From contig CAVUKD010000002.1 in the NCBI GenBank assembly GCA_963741985.1, positions 1,736,001 to 1,800,000 on the forward strand: a stretch of 64,000 nucleotides of DNA. The letters are read 5' to 3'. Positions 1-9,423 of the stretch are shown here, in pieces. The notes under the pieces were generated by a model. It ran no database searches, was not told the DNA's origin, and worked only from the letters and a program-made list of their open reading frames with translations. Numbering within the stretch: the first letter of the stretch is position 1; the number at the start of each line of letters is the position of its first letter. The DNA comes from Cryomorpha sp963741985 (GTDB lineage: Bacteria > Bacteroidota > Bacteroidia > Flavobacteriales_D > Cryomorphaceae). Both the position numbers and the translations under genes were made by a program.

Positions 1-2
1 AG

Positions 3-683
3 TCGTTTAAATACATAATTCTTCTTCTCTTACTGGTCGGACCGGGGCTAATTCTGATTTATCTTTCAAAGTCCAAACACGTTTTTAAATCCCTGCCATA
101 CTACGGTAGAAAAGAGGTTGTAGACGTTCCCGGTCAGGCCGTGCCCGATACGAATTACTATCAGGTTCCCGATTTCGATTTTACAAATCAGGATGGGGAA
201 AATACCACTTTCAATGATTTCAAAGGAAAAATAGTGGTTGTCGATTTTTTCTTTACTTCTTGTCCTACCATCTGTCCGCTTATGACGCGTGAGATGGAGC
301 GTCTTCAAATGCAATTGGACGATCCGGCATATAAAGACGTTCATTTCCTTTCTCATACCGTCGATCCGCGACACGATACTCCGGAAGTACTCAAGGAGTT
401 TGCGAAGAAAAACAATGCCGATCCCCATCGATGGACTTTCGTGACTGGCGATCAACAGAAGATATTCGATCAGGGATTCAAAGGGTATATGATTAGTGCC
501 CAGGAGGATAGCACTGCCGCAGGTGGTTTTCTTCATTCGAGCTATTTTATCCTTATTGATCCCGACCGCCATATTCGCGGATATTATGATGGTACCAGTT
601 CTAAGGAAGTAGATGACCTTGTGGGCGATATCAAGATGCTCATGAAAGAAGAAAAAACGGAAGCCAAAGAAAAATCAGAGTGA
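3..683 (+). CDS. SCO1/SenC family copper chaperone, 5' end cut off
   Basis: The reading frame is open from the window edge, so the true start lies upstream; a GTG at 141 would cut off the membrane anchor and is unlikely to be the start. About 226 residues are visible. A hydrophobic segment at residues 5-20 is followed by a thioredoxin-like fold with the Sco copper site: CPTIC (Cys87 and Cys91 of the visible part) and a distal His at about 178 in LHSSY. Sco proteins are membrane-anchored and deliver copper to the CuA site of cytochrome c oxidase, or act as thiol reductants there. The stop overlaps the next gene by 4 bp (GTGA), so the two are probably translationally coupled. Confidence 0.9.
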   Translation, partial: SFKYIILLLLLVGPGLILIYLSKSKHVFKSLPYYGRKEVVDVPGQAVPDTNYYQVPDFDFTNQDGENTTFNDFKGKIVVVDFFFTSCPTICPLMTREMERLQMQLDDPAYKDVHFLSHTVDPRHDTPEVLKEFAKKNNADPHRWTFVTGDQQKIFDQGFKGYMISAQEDSTAAGGFLHSSYFILIDPDRHIRGYYDGTSSKEVDDLVGDIKMLMKEEKTEAKEKSE

Positions 684-1210
684 AATCGACATCAAAAGAT
701 TTTGAAAAGAGATCAAAACCATGGGTTATCGGTCTTTCCATTCTTATTCCTGTTGCGGTGGCAGCGTTGTTTTCAATTCATGTGGATGGATATGATACCG
801 GTTTCTTACCTCCGATTTATGCCACTATAAATGCAATTACAGCTCTGGTTTTAATTGCTGCTTTGATTGCCATAAAAAACAAAAAAATCCCTATCCATCG
901 TGCATTGATGACCACGGCGATTGTTCTCTCATCTCTGTTTTTAATTCTATATGTCATTTATCACGGCACGAGTGAGTCAACACATTTTGGAGGTGAAGGA
1001 GCAATTAGAACGATTTATTTCTTATTGCTGATAAGTCATATTTTGTTGTCCATCATTGTAATACCTTTTGTGCTCTTTACTTACATCCGTGCCCTTTCGG
1101 GAAAATTTGAGATGCATCGAAAATTAGCGCGAATTACTTTCCCCATATGGCTTTACGTCGCTATCAGCGGAGTTCTCGTCTATATTTTAATTTCGCCTTA
1201 TTACGTTTAG
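680..1210 (+). CDS. DUF420 family membrane protein
   Basis: A 176-residue protein with about five predicted membrane segments (near residues 14-33, 44-66, 74-97, 110-137 and 148-174) and conserved histidines in loops (HRALM, YHG, HRKLA), the layout of DUF420. A Bacillus member of this family (CtaM) is needed to mature a haem-copper oxidase. The GTG start overlaps the sco stop, which fits a shared role in oxidase assembly. The family call rests on topology and His pattern; the precise function is inferred from the neighbour. Confidence 0.8.
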   Translation: MKSTSKDFEKRSKPWVIGLSILIPVAVAALFSIHVDGYDTGFLPPIYATINAITALVLIAALIAIKNKKIPIHRALMTTAIVLSSLFLILYVIYHGTSESTHFGGEGAIRTIYFLLLISHILLSIIVIPFVLFTYIRALSGKFEMHRKLARITFPIWLYVAISGVLVYILISPYYV

Positions 1211-1222
1211 TATCTTTGCCCT

Positions 1223-1495
1223 ATGCAAAGTCGAATCCTACATGTTTTGCCGAAAATTCTGCTCATTTTAATGGCAGTTCTTTTATTTGCAAATCAAGGA
1301 GTAGCGCAGTGTGCCATGTGCAAAGCGGTAGCTGAAGATGGTGCGAACCACGCTTCTTATGGCGTTTGGGCCGGGCTTAATCTGGGAATCGTTTTCTTAA
1401 TGGGATTCCCCTATATGCTTATCGGTATTGTCATTTTCGTTTTCTTTCGAAAACAAGTGAAGGGTTTTATCCGTTCCTTCAATGCAATTCATTAA
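1223..1495 (+). CDS. small membrane protein with CxxC motif
   Basis: A 90-residue protein. It has an N-terminal hydrophobic signal or anchor (about residues 10-29), then CAMC (Cys30 and Cys33), a short polar stretch and a second membrane segment (about 53-78) ending in a basic tail. It lies 12 bp after the DUF420 gene in the same direction. A cysteine pair just outside the membrane next to a Sco protein suggests a metal or thiol role in oxidase assembly, but that is inference from position. A TAnnTTTG-like sequence (1211-1218) sits only 4 bp before the ATG, too close for a normal leader, so I do not call it a promoter. Confidence 0.7.
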   Translation: MQSRILHVLPKILLILMAVLLFANQGVAQCAMCKAVAEDGANHASYGVWAGLNLGIVFLMGFPYMLIGIVIFVFFRKQVKGFIRSFNAIH

Positions 1496-1528
1496 TTTTC
1501 AACCTTATTTTTCACTGAATACTTTACA

Positions 1529-2572
1529 ATGAGAAAGCTGAGTCCTTCAGGAAAAGCGCTTCAATCTGCGCTTCAAAAAAGAATATTAGTGCTCGACGGC
1601 GCAATGGGCACCATGATTCAACGGCATACACTGGATGAGAAAGATTTTCGGGGAGCGCGGTTTAAAGATCATCCCCAATCTCTGAAAGGGAATAACGATC
1701 TGCTCAGCATTACTAGACCCGATATTATCAAAGATATCCATCGCGCATATTTCAAAGCCGGTGCCGATATTGCTGAGACCAATACTTTCAGTTCTACCGT
1801 GATTGCCCAAGCCGATTACGCGCTTGAATCGGCTGTTTACGATCTCAATTTTCAGAGTGCAAAAATAGCACGTGAAGCAGCCGATGAATTTACTGCAGAT
1901 GAGCCCCATAAACCCCGGTTTGTTGCAGGATCTATCGGCCCGACAAACCGCACAGCGAGTATTTCGCCCGATGTCAATGATCCGGGTTTTCGAGCCATCA
2001 CTTTCGAAGATCTGCGCAGTGCATATCACCAGCAGGTAACTGCCTTGATTGATGGTGGCGTGGATATTCTTCTGGTAGAAACCGTTTTTGACACCCTCAA
2101 TGCCAAGGCCGCACTTTTTGCAATCGACGAAGTTTTCGAAGAGCGAGGGGAAGATTTACCGGTGATGGTCTCTGGAACGATTACCGATGCCAGCGGACGA
2201 ACTTTGACCGGGCAAACCACTGAGGCATTTTTGATTTCACTGATGCACTTTCCACTTTTCTCGATTGGGCTCAATTGTGCACTCGGTGCGTCTCAACTAC
2301 GTCCATACCTTAAAATTCTTTCCGAGAAGTCACCATTTGCGGTCAGCGCCCACCCCAATGCCGGGCTTCCGAATGCCTTTGGTGAATACGAGCAAACACC
2401 GGAACAAATGGCAACCGAAGTTGAAGATTTTTTAGAAAATAATTTTTTGAATATCGTAGGGGGCTGCTGCGGTACTACGCCCGATCATATAAGCGCCATT
2501 GCCAAAAAAGCAGCAGCTTACCGCCCGCGGGATAAGTTTGTTGCGGATTATTCAGAAACCTTAAAAGTATAG
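1529..2572 (+). CDS. metH: methionine synthase, homocysteine-binding subunit (split MetH)
   Basis: A 347-residue protein equal to the first domain of cobalamin-dependent methionine synthase, a TIM barrel that binds zinc and homocysteine. The three zinc cysteines are present: Cys250 in GLNCALG and Cys313/Cys314 in GGCCGT, close to their positions in full-length MetH. The start (LDGAMGTMIQRH near residue 25) matches the family. The other domains follow as a separate gene 9 bp downstream. No SAM riboswitch was recognised in the 33 bp upstream. Confidence 0.93.
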   Translation: MRKLSPSGKALQSALQKRILVLDGAMGTMIQRHTLDEKDFRGARFKDHPQSLKGNNDLLSITRPDIIKDIHRAYFKAGADIAETNTFSSTVIAQADYALESAVYDLNFQSAKIAREAADEFTADEPHKPRFVAGSIGPTNRTASISPDVNDPGFRAITFEDLRSAYHQQVTALIDGGVDILLVETVFDTLNAKAALFAIDEVFEERGEDLPVMVSGTITDASGRTLTGQTTEAFLISLMHFPLFSIGLNCALGASQLRPYLKILSEKSPFAVSAHPNAGLPNAFGEYEQTPEQMATEVEDFLENNFLNIVGGCCGTTPDHISAIAKKAAAYRPRDKFVADYSETLKV

Positions 2573-2581
2573 GAATAACCC

Positions 2582-5257
2582 ATGATGAAACTGAGTGGCC
2601 TCGAGGGGCTTATCATACGACCTAATTCAAATTTTATAAATGTCGGTGAACGAACGAATGTTACCGGAAGCCGGAAATTTCTTCGACTCATCCAAAGCGA
2701 TAAGTATGAAGAGGCGGTAAGTGTTGCCCTTGAACAGGTAGAAGGTGGCGCACAAATTATCGATATAAATATGGACGAAGGTATGCTCGATGGCGAAAAA
2801 GCTATGGTGCGATTCCTCAATCTGATCGCCGCTGAGCCCGATATTGCAAGGGTTCCCGTAATGATAGATTCTTCCAAATGGAGTATTATCGAAGCCGGGT
2901 TGCGTTGCGTGCAAGGCAAATCGATCGTAAACAGTATCAGCCTCAAAGGTGGTGAAGAAGAGTTTCTCTGGCAAGCACACCAAATCAAGAAATATGGTGC
3001 AGCTGTTGTGGTCATGGCATTTGATGAAAAAGGTCAGGCCGACACCCTCGACCGCCGAAAAGAAATCTGTAAAAGATCGTATGATCTGCTTACCCAAAAA
3101 GTCAATTTTACACCCGAGGATATAATTTTCGACCCCAATATTTTTCCGGTAGCTACTGGTCTGGAAGAGCACGTCAACAATGCTATCGATTTTTTTGACA
3201 GCACAAGATGGATAAAGGCAAATCTTCCCGGAGTGAGCGTGAGTGGAGGTGTCAGCAATGTTTCCTTCTCATTTCGAGGAAATGATGCCGTGCGCGAAGC
3301 CATGCACAGTGCATTTCTGTACCATGCTATTCATGCGGGAATGGATATGGGAATTGTCAATCCCGCACTGCTCGGTGTTTATAGCGATATAGATAAAACC
3401 CTGCTGGAGTGTGTGGAAGACGTTTTGTTCAATCGACGCGAAGACGCTACTGACCGACTGCTCGAATTAGCTGAAAGTCTGAAAGGTACCAGCAAGGAAA
3501 TACAGAAAAAAGCGGAAGAATGGCGCCAGCTTCCTGTTAAAGAAAGACTGGCTCATGCGCTCGTTAAAGGTATTGATTCCTATATCGTAGAGGATACGGA
3601 GGAAGTTCGGAAAATGTTCGAACGTCCGCTTTCCGTTATCGAAGGGCCGCTGATGGATGGGATGAACATCGTGGGTGATCTCTTCGGGTCGGGAAAAATG
3701 TTCCTGCCCCAAGTGGTTAAGAGTGCGCGCGTAATGAAAAAATCTGTTGCTTATCTGCTCCCCTTTATCGAAGCAGATAAATTGAAATTTCAGGATACTT
3801 CCACGGCGGGAAAGATCGTCTTAGCCACTGTAAAAGGAGATGTTCACGATATAGGTAAGAATATTGTCGGAGTGGTATTGGCCTGCAATAATTACGACGT
3901 CGTAGATCTCGGAGTCATGGTTCCCGCTGATAAAATTATTGATCGAGCTATCGAAGAAAAAGCAGATCTCATTGGTTTGAGCGGATTGATAACACCAAGT
4001 CTCGAGGAAATGGTAAATGTGGCTTCAGAAATGGAGCGACGTGGAATTAAAATTCCTTTATTGATTGGTGGAGCAACCACTTCTCGTGTCCACACTGCCG
4101 TGAAAATTGAAAAAAATTATACAAATAATCAGACGATTCACGTGCAGGATGCTTCGCGATCAGTGACGGTAGTAGAAAAACTTCTCGGCTCCGGCAGGAA
4201 TGCGTTTATCGGTGAAATAAAAAAGGATTATGAGAAAATCCGAATACACCACGCCAATAAGACTGAGCGCAAGGAATATTTGACTTTTGCGGAAGCTCAG
4301 GCCAATAAAATGGAAGTGGATTGGTCGGTTGTGAAAAATAGTCGTAAGCCGAATTTGCTTGGAATTCAAACGCTTCCGGGTTTTTCTTTACGAGAAATTG
4401 CTTCGTATATCGATTGGACCCCTTTCTTTCAGGCATGGGAGCTCCATGGAAAGTTTCCAAAAATACTGGATGATGAAGTAGTTGGCGAATCGGCACGAAA
4501 AGTTTACTCCGATGCCACTGAGATGCTTAAGGAAATAATTGGAAATAAATGGCTTACCGCAAATGGAGTCATTGGAATCTGGCCGGCAAATTCGGTAAAT
4601 GGTGATACGATAGAAGTCTATAATCCTGACGGTTCCGGAGAAGTGATTCACCGGTTTGAATGTATGCGTCAGCAAGTGAAGAAGGCCAAAGGCCAGCCGA
4701 ATGTATCTCTCGCCGATTTTATTGCGCCCAAAGAATCGGGGATTACGGATTACATTGGAGGTTTCGCAGTGACCTCCGGTATTGGTATCGAGGGCCATAT
4801 CAAAAAGTTTAAAGACGATCATGACGATTACAATGCTATTATGATTAAGGCTTTGGCCGATCGTCTTGCAGAGGCTTTCGCTGAATTGGCCCATGAAAAA
4901 ATCCGCAAGGATTTTTGGGGCTATGCTTCACGCGAAAATTTGAGTAAAGAAGAACTCATTAAAGAAAATTATCGAGGCATTCGTCCTGCGGCAGGCTATC
5001 CAGCTTGTCCCGATCATACCGAGAAACCGGGACTTTTCAGATTGCTCGATGCCGAAAAATTGGCCGGAATCGTCCTTACTGAGAATAATGCCATGTATCC
5101 AGCGGCTTCTGTTTCGGGACTTTATTTTGCACATCCTGAATCAAAATATTTTGGTGTAGGCCGCATTGCTAAAGATCAAGTAGATGATTTGGCCAAGAGA
5201 AAAGAAATGAAATTTGAAGAAATGGAAAGATGGCTTTCTTCCAATTTAAATTATTGA
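2582..5257 (+). CDS. metH: methionine synthase, folate/B12/AdoMet-activation subunit (split MetH)
   Basis: An 891-residue protein carrying the remaining MetH domains in the usual order: pterin-binding barrel (FINVGERTNVTGS near residue 20), four-helix cap, B12-binding Rossmann domain with the lower-ligand motif DVHDIG (His422 coordinates cobalt), and the C-terminal reactivation domain with RPAAGYPACPDH near residues 800-812. With the upstream gene it transfers the methyl group of 5-methyltetrahydrofolate to homocysteine. A second ATG directly follows the first at 2585. No metF gene lies next to it; an unrelated OmpA-like gene follows after 42 bp. Confidence 0.95.
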   Translation: MMKLSGLEGLIIRPNSNFINVGERTNVTGSRKFLRLIQSDKYEEAVSVALEQVEGGAQIIDINMDEGMLDGEKAMVRFLNLIAAEPDIARVPVMIDSSKWSIIEAGLRCVQGKSIVNSISLKGGEEEFLWQAHQIKKYGAAVVVMAFDEKGQADTLDRRKEICKRSYDLLTQKVNFTPEDIIFDPNIFPVATGLEEHVNNAIDFFDSTRWIKANLPGVSVSGGVSNVSFSFRGNDAVREAMHSAFLYHAIHAGMDMGIVNPALLGVYSDIDKTLLECVEDVLFNRREDATDRLLELAESLKGTSKEIQKKAEEWRQLPVKERLAHALVKGIDSYIVEDTEEVRKMFERPLSVIEGPLMDGMNIVGDLFGSGKMFLPQVVKSARVMKKSVAYLLPFIEADKLKFQDTSTAGKIVLATVKGDVHDIGKNIVGVVLACNNYDVVDLGVMVPADKIIDRAIEEKADLIGLSGLITPSLEEMVNVASEMERRGIKIPLLIGGATTSRVHTAVKIEKNYTNNQTIHVQDASRSVTVVEKLLGSGRNAFIGEIKKDYEKIRIHHANKTERKEYLTFAEAQANKMEVDWSVVKNSRKPNLLGIQTLPGFSLREIASYIDWTPFFQAWELHGKFPKILDDEVVGESARKVYSDATEMLKEIIGNKWLTANGVIGIWPANSVNGDTIEVYNPDGSGEVIHRFECMRQQVKKAKGQPNVSLADFIAPKESGITDYIGGFAVTSGIGIEGHIKKFKDDHDDYNAIMIKALADRLAEAFAELAHEKIRKDFWGYASRENLSKEELIKENYRGIRPAAGYPACPDHTEKPGLFRLLDAEKLAGIVLTENNAMYPAASVSGLYFAHPESKYFGVGRIAKDQVDDLAKRKEMKFEEMERWLSSNLNY

Positions 5258-5299
5258 TGAGAATGTATATTTTAGCAAATATTCTTCGTTGCATCTGAA

Positions 5300-6547
5300 A
5301 TGAAAAAAAATTGGCCTGCTCTTGTTTTCTTTTTTTGCTGTCAGCTCCTGCTAGCGCAGGAAAAGCCGGTGCAACTCGGTGAGCAGGGCTCCGATTGTAT
5401 GGGGGCACTTTTACTGAATGATACGGTTGTCGGCCCCGTATATTCGCCGAAAGGCTTCGGGAAAAAGCTCGAAATTAAAGATTACGATCTTGGTGATCCC
5501 TATTTTATCGAAAGAGAGCATAACACCGTTTGGTATAAATTTATAGTTCCTTACGATGCTATTTTTACCTTCGATTTGATCCCGATTCGGAAGGATGACG
5601 ATTTTGATTTCCTGCTTTTTCAATACGATGGCCCCAACTTTTGTAAGAATATAGCAGATGGAAAGAAGATACCTATTCGAACCAATATTTCTCGAAAGAA
5701 TATCGAAGTGCAGGGAAAAACGGGGCTCTCAGAAGGTTCTGTTGATGAGTATGTCCCCTCTGGCCCTGGCAGTTCTTACAGCAAACCAGTAAAAGTGCGT
5801 AAAGGTGAAATGTACTTTATCCTTGTCGATAATCCTTTTCGTGAAAACGACGGTCACACCATCTTTCTTCATTTTAAGAAAATAGTACCGAGGGAGTATA
5901 CACGTAGTACGGCAGCAGAATCGAATTATGAAATTCCATACCGCCAACTCCATATTTCTGTCACCGATTTGAAAACCAAAGCGCCTATTGCTTCTAATAT
6001 TTTTGTTGAAGGACTTCCGGATTCTGTACCCAGCCGGTACCCGGTTATTTCAGAACTTGATCTTCAGGTGGTGAGCTACCGCACCTATACCATCAATGTA
6101 GTTAGAAAAGGATATTTGCTAAAATCTGAAAATTTTATTGCCAAAAATGATTCCCTTTACAATGTGAATATCCAGCTAAAACCCATGTCCCTTGGCGATC
6201 GAATCAATTTGACCAATATTAAATTTGATAGCGATAAGACCAATATTCTCGACAATAGCCTTCCTGCATTGGAGCAATTGCGCGACTTTTTGCAAGTAAA
6301 TCCTGATATCCGAATCGAAATACAAGGATATGTAAACGGAGAAAGCAAACGGAATAAACGGAAATATAGAAAGCTCAGTACAGCGCGTGCCAAGGCTATT
6401 TATCAGAAACTTATTGAGGCAGGAATTGATAAATCGCGCATGGAGTTTGTCGGGTTTGGAAATTCTAAGATGATTTATCCTACTCCCATCAACAATCGCC
6501 AGGCAGAAGCAAACCGCCGGGTCGAGGTTGAAATCACAAAGCTTTGA
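5300..6547 (+). CDS. OmpA-family outer membrane/periplasmic protein
   Basis: A 415-residue protein with a signal peptide (residues 1-19, ending LLAQ). The middle of the protein (about 30-210) is a beta-rich region of unknown family, followed by a short carboxypeptidase-regulatory-like stretch (about 215-290) and a C-terminal OmpA/MotB domain (about 300-415; KFDSDKTNIL, LSTARA, NRRVEVE). The domain keeps the arginine of the LSxxRA helix, but the usual GHTD/GYTD loop reads GYVN, so the aspartate that contacts diaminopimelate is missing. Peptidoglycan binding may therefore be weak or altered. It lies 42 bp after metH. Confidence 0.85.
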   Translation: MKKNWPALVFFFCCQLLLAQEKPVQLGEQGSDCMGALLLNDTVVGPVYSPKGFGKKLEIKDYDLGDPYFIEREHNTVWYKFIVPYDAIFTFDLIPIRKDDDFDFLLFQYDGPNFCKNIADGKKIPIRTNISRKNIEVQGKTGLSEGSVDEYVPSGPGSSYSKPVKVRKGEMYFILVDNPFRENDGHTIFLHFKKIVPREYTRSTAAESNYEIPYRQLHISVTDLKTKAPIASNIFVEGLPDSVPSRYPVISELDLQVVSYRTYTINVVRKGYLLKSENFIAKNDSLYNVNIQLKPMSLGDRINLTNIKFDSDKTNILDNSLPALEQLRDFLQVNPDIRIEIQGYVNGESKRNKRKYRKLSTARAKAIYQKLIEAGIDKSRMEFVGFGNSKMIYPTPINNRQAEANRRVEVEITKL

Positions 6548-6642
6548 TTACCATTGGGCATTTTTTAATACCGTTCGTACTTTATTCTTCTCAGAAATCT
6601 GAACGCATTGATATATTTATCCCGCAAAAAAAATAATACATT

Positions 6643-8073
6643 ATGCGCATCTTCATAGCAGCTTTTATTCTTTCTTTCATAGCCTTTCGGGCTGAGGCTC
6701 AAACCTCCGAAAGCTGGGATTTGCAGAAATGTATCGCATATGCGATGACGAATAACCTCACAGTTCAGCAGAGCAAACTCAATATTGAGCGTGCCGAAGT
6801 GGGGGTTAGGCAAAGCAAATATGATCTTCTTCCTAATCTCAATGCACAGGCAACTTATGGGTATAACTTCGGTCAACGTATCGACCCATTCACGAATGAA
6901 TTTGCAACAAAAAGGGTAGCGAGTAATAACTTCTTTATGTCGTCGAGTCTCGATATTTTCAATGGTTTTTCGAAAGTGAATACCATAAAGGGAAATCAGG
7001 AAAATTTGCTCGCAAGCCAGTACGACCTGAAGAAGATTCAAAATGATATCTCACTCCAGATTTGTCTTGCTTATCTACAAATTCTTCGAAACAAGGAGAA
7101 TGTCGCCATCAGCCAAGCGCAAATCGATCTTACCGGAGCACAAGTGGATCGGATGCAGATACTAGTTGACGCCGGCCAGGAGCCTCGCGGCTCTCTTTAC
7201 GATGCTCAGTCGCAGCAAGCGCAGGAAGAACTCAATCTTATAAATGCCCAGAATGGAGTTACAATTGCTTTGCTGAATCTTACCCAGCTCATGCAGTTGC
7301 CTCGCGAAGAAGCGCGAAATTTTGACATTGTAAAACCCGATCTGACGGATGAAGGAAAAGAGCTGCTCACCAATTCAGTAGATGACATCTATACGAAGGC
7401 CTTTCAGGAAATGCCTCAAATTCAAGCAGCAGATCACAACAGAGCGGCGGCGGAATACGATTTAAAAGTTGCTCAGGGGCAATTGTATCCCAATCTGAGC
7501 TTAAGTGGCTCAGTAGGTTCGGGATATTCTGGTGCCAATACCATTCCGGTAGGCGACCCAACTGATATTACGCTCATACCCATCGGTGTTGTTGAGCCAA
7601 CAGGCCAAACGGTCGTATCACCTCAGGCTAACTATAATTACCAAACCAAAAATTTTGGAGACCAGCTCAACGACAACTTTAACCAGAACCTCCAACTGAA
7701 TCTTACTATCCCAATTTTTAACGGTCTGGCAGCCCGTGCCAATAAGCAGCGCGCTGAGATAAACCGGTACGATGCAGATTTAGCTTACCAACAGGTATCG
7801 AACCAATTGCGATTTGACATCGAGCAAGCCTACACCGATGCCAAGGCGGCGATGAATAGCTTCCTCGCTGCACAAAAAGCGGTAAGAGCATTGGAGGAAT
7901 CTTTCAATTATGCTCAAATCCGATTTGATCAAAAAGTCATTAATACGGTGCAATACAACGATATAAAAACACAATACACCAATGCACAAAGTAGCATGAC
8001 CAATGCGAAATACGATTTTGTGTTTAGAACAAAGATTCTCGATTTTTATCTCGGAAATCCGATAACGCTTTGA
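6643..8073 (+). CDS. TolC family outer membrane efflux protein
   Basis: A 476-residue protein with a signal peptide (about 1-20, AEAQ) and two outer-membrane-efflux repeats rich in long helices (about 25-220 and 255-470), separated by beta-barrel segments such as NLSLSGSVGSGYSG. TolC trimers form the outer membrane channel of type I and RND/ABC efflux pumps. An HlyD-type adaptor follows 18 bp downstream, so the two form an export pair; no pump gene is in the same operon. Confidence 0.93.
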   Translation: MRIFIAAFILSFIAFRAEAQTSESWDLQKCIAYAMTNNLTVQQSKLNIERAEVGVRQSKYDLLPNLNAQATYGYNFGQRIDPFTNEFATKRVASNNFFMSSSLDIFNGFSKVNTIKGNQENLLASQYDLKKIQNDISLQICLAYLQILRNKENVAISQAQIDLTGAQVDRMQILVDAGQEPRGSLYDAQSQQAQEELNLINAQNGVTIALLNLTQLMQLPREEARNFDIVKPDLTDEGKELLTNSVDDIYTKAFQEMPQIQAADHNRAAAEYDLKVAQGQLYPNLSLSGSVGSGYSGANTIPVGDPTDITLIPIGVVEPTGQTVVSPQANYNYQTKNFGDQLNDNFNQNLQLNLTIPIFNGLAARANKQRAEINRYDADLAYQQVSNQLRFDIEQAYTDAKAAMNSFLAAQKAVRALEESFNYAQIRFDQKVINTVQYNDIKTQYTNAQSSMTNAKYDFVFRTKILDFYLGNPITL

Positions 8074-8091
8074 ACCACAAAACCTTAGATT

Positions 8092-9420
8092 ATGAAGAAG
8101 AATAATAAAAAGAAGCGAATTATTTGGGGTGTTGTAATCGTCATTGTACTGCTAATTTTGGTGTCCGTTTGGCGACGAAGTTCTTCGGATAAAATGCGTG
8201 TGACATCCGCAAAAGTGGAAAGACGAAGTATCGTTGAAACAGTAGTTGCAAATGGGAAAATTCAACCTGAAACTGAAGTCGTCATCTCATCAGAAGTTTC
8301 GGGAAAAATTCTCGAACTGCCTTTCAAAGAGGGAGCAGCTGTAAAAAAAGGTGAATTATTAGTTCGCATCAATCCCGATTTGGCGCAAGCCTCACTCGAC
8401 CGAGCCATAGCCGCACTCAACAATGCAAAAGCGGCTAAAGCTAGTGCCGATGCCCGATTGCTACAAGCGGAGGCTCAATTTGATAACAATCAAACGATTC
8501 TGGACAGAAATCAGAAGCTCAACGATCAGGGAGCAATCTCTCAGGCTGAATTTGACAACATCAACGCAACTTTTAAGTCGGCTAAAGCTGAAGTGATGGC
8601 AGCCCGCCAAAATGCTAACGCAGCATCTTACACCATTCAATCGGCTCAGGCAGGCGTAAAAGAAGCGAGTGATTCCTATTCGCGAACGACGATTTATGCG
8701 CCGATGGATGGCACGATTTCAAGTCTCGGAGTAGAAGTAGGAGAGCAGGTGGTAGGTGCGATGCAGATGACCGGTACCGAAATTATGCGCATTGCAAATC
8801 TCGATATTATGGAGGTGCTCGCCGATGTGAACGAAAGCGATATTGTGCGTGTGGCTAACGATGATACAGTTAAAATTGAAGTAGATGCCTATCTCGACCG
8901 CGACTTTAAGGGGCGCGTAACCGAAATAGCCAATTCGGCCATGTCTTTAGGAATGTCGGCAGATCAGGTTACAAATTTTCAAGTTAAAATCCGCATTCTA
9001 CCCGATTCCTATTCCGATTTGAGCGGAGGTGCAATGGCACCGTTTCGTCCAGGTATGAATGCGACGGTAGAAGTCCAGACTGCTCGAAAATCGGATGTGC
9101 TCTCGGTGCCAATCGAGTGCATCACCAGCCGAACAGATACTGCTTCAACCGGCAATGTATCCAGTGTGCAACGCATCGTAGGAGGTACAGCCGACAACGA
9201 CGCCGAGCCGGTAACCTGCGTGTTTATCATTTCGGGAAATGAGGCAAAACTAATTCCTGTAAAAACGGGACTTCAGGATGATAAATATATTGAGGTAGTG
9301 TCTGGACTTCAAGAAGGTCAGGAAGTTATTTCAGGCCCATTCGATGTGGTTTCCCAAAAATTGATGAACGGAGATGAAGTTCAGGCCGTTTCAAAAGATG
9401 ATTTATATAAGGGAGATTAA
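8092..9420 (+). CDS. HlyD/MacA-type periplasmic adaptor
   Basis: A 442-residue protein: basic N-terminus, one membrane anchor (about 9-27), split lipoyl domain (VVISSEVSGKILEL near 65), an Ala/Gln-rich coiled-coil hairpin (about 100-195), second lipoyl half (TTIYAPMDGTISSL near 203) and beta-barrel/membrane-proximal domains to the C-terminus. Such adaptors bridge an inner membrane ABC or RND pump to TolC. The region around 345-375 is longer and less conserved than usual. It lies between tolC and tsaB with 3 bp to tsaB. Confidence 0.93.
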   Translation: MKKNNKKKRIIWGVVIVIVLLILVSVWRRSSSDKMRVTSAKVERRSIVETVVANGKIQPETEVVISSEVSGKILELPFKEGAAVKKGELLVRINPDLAQASLDRAIAALNNAKAAKASADARLLQAEAQFDNNQTILDRNQKLNDQGAISQAEFDNINATFKSAKAEVMAARQNANAASYTIQSAQAGVKEASDSYSRTTIYAPMDGTISSLGVEVGEQVVGAMQMTGTEIMRIANLDIMEVLADVNESDIVRVANDDTVKIEVDAYLDRDFKGRVTEIANSAMSLGMSADQVTNFQVKIRILPDSYSDLSGGAMAPFRPGMNATVEVQTARKSDVLSVPIECITSRTDTASTGNVSSVQRIVGGTADNDAEPVTCVFIISGNEAKLIPVKTGLQDDKYIEVVSGLQEGQEVISGPFDVVSQKLMNGDEVQAVSKDDLYKGD

Positions 9421-9423
9421 AAA

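Noticed and set aside
141..683. GTG start for the Sco gene at 141
   Set aside because: The frame is open to the window edge and the upstream part contains the membrane anchor that Sco proteins need.
1211..1218. TATCTTTG as a promoter for the small CxxC gene
   Set aside because: It fits the -7 box but lies only 4 bp before the ATG and has no -33 element at the proper distance; read-through from the sco operon is simpler.
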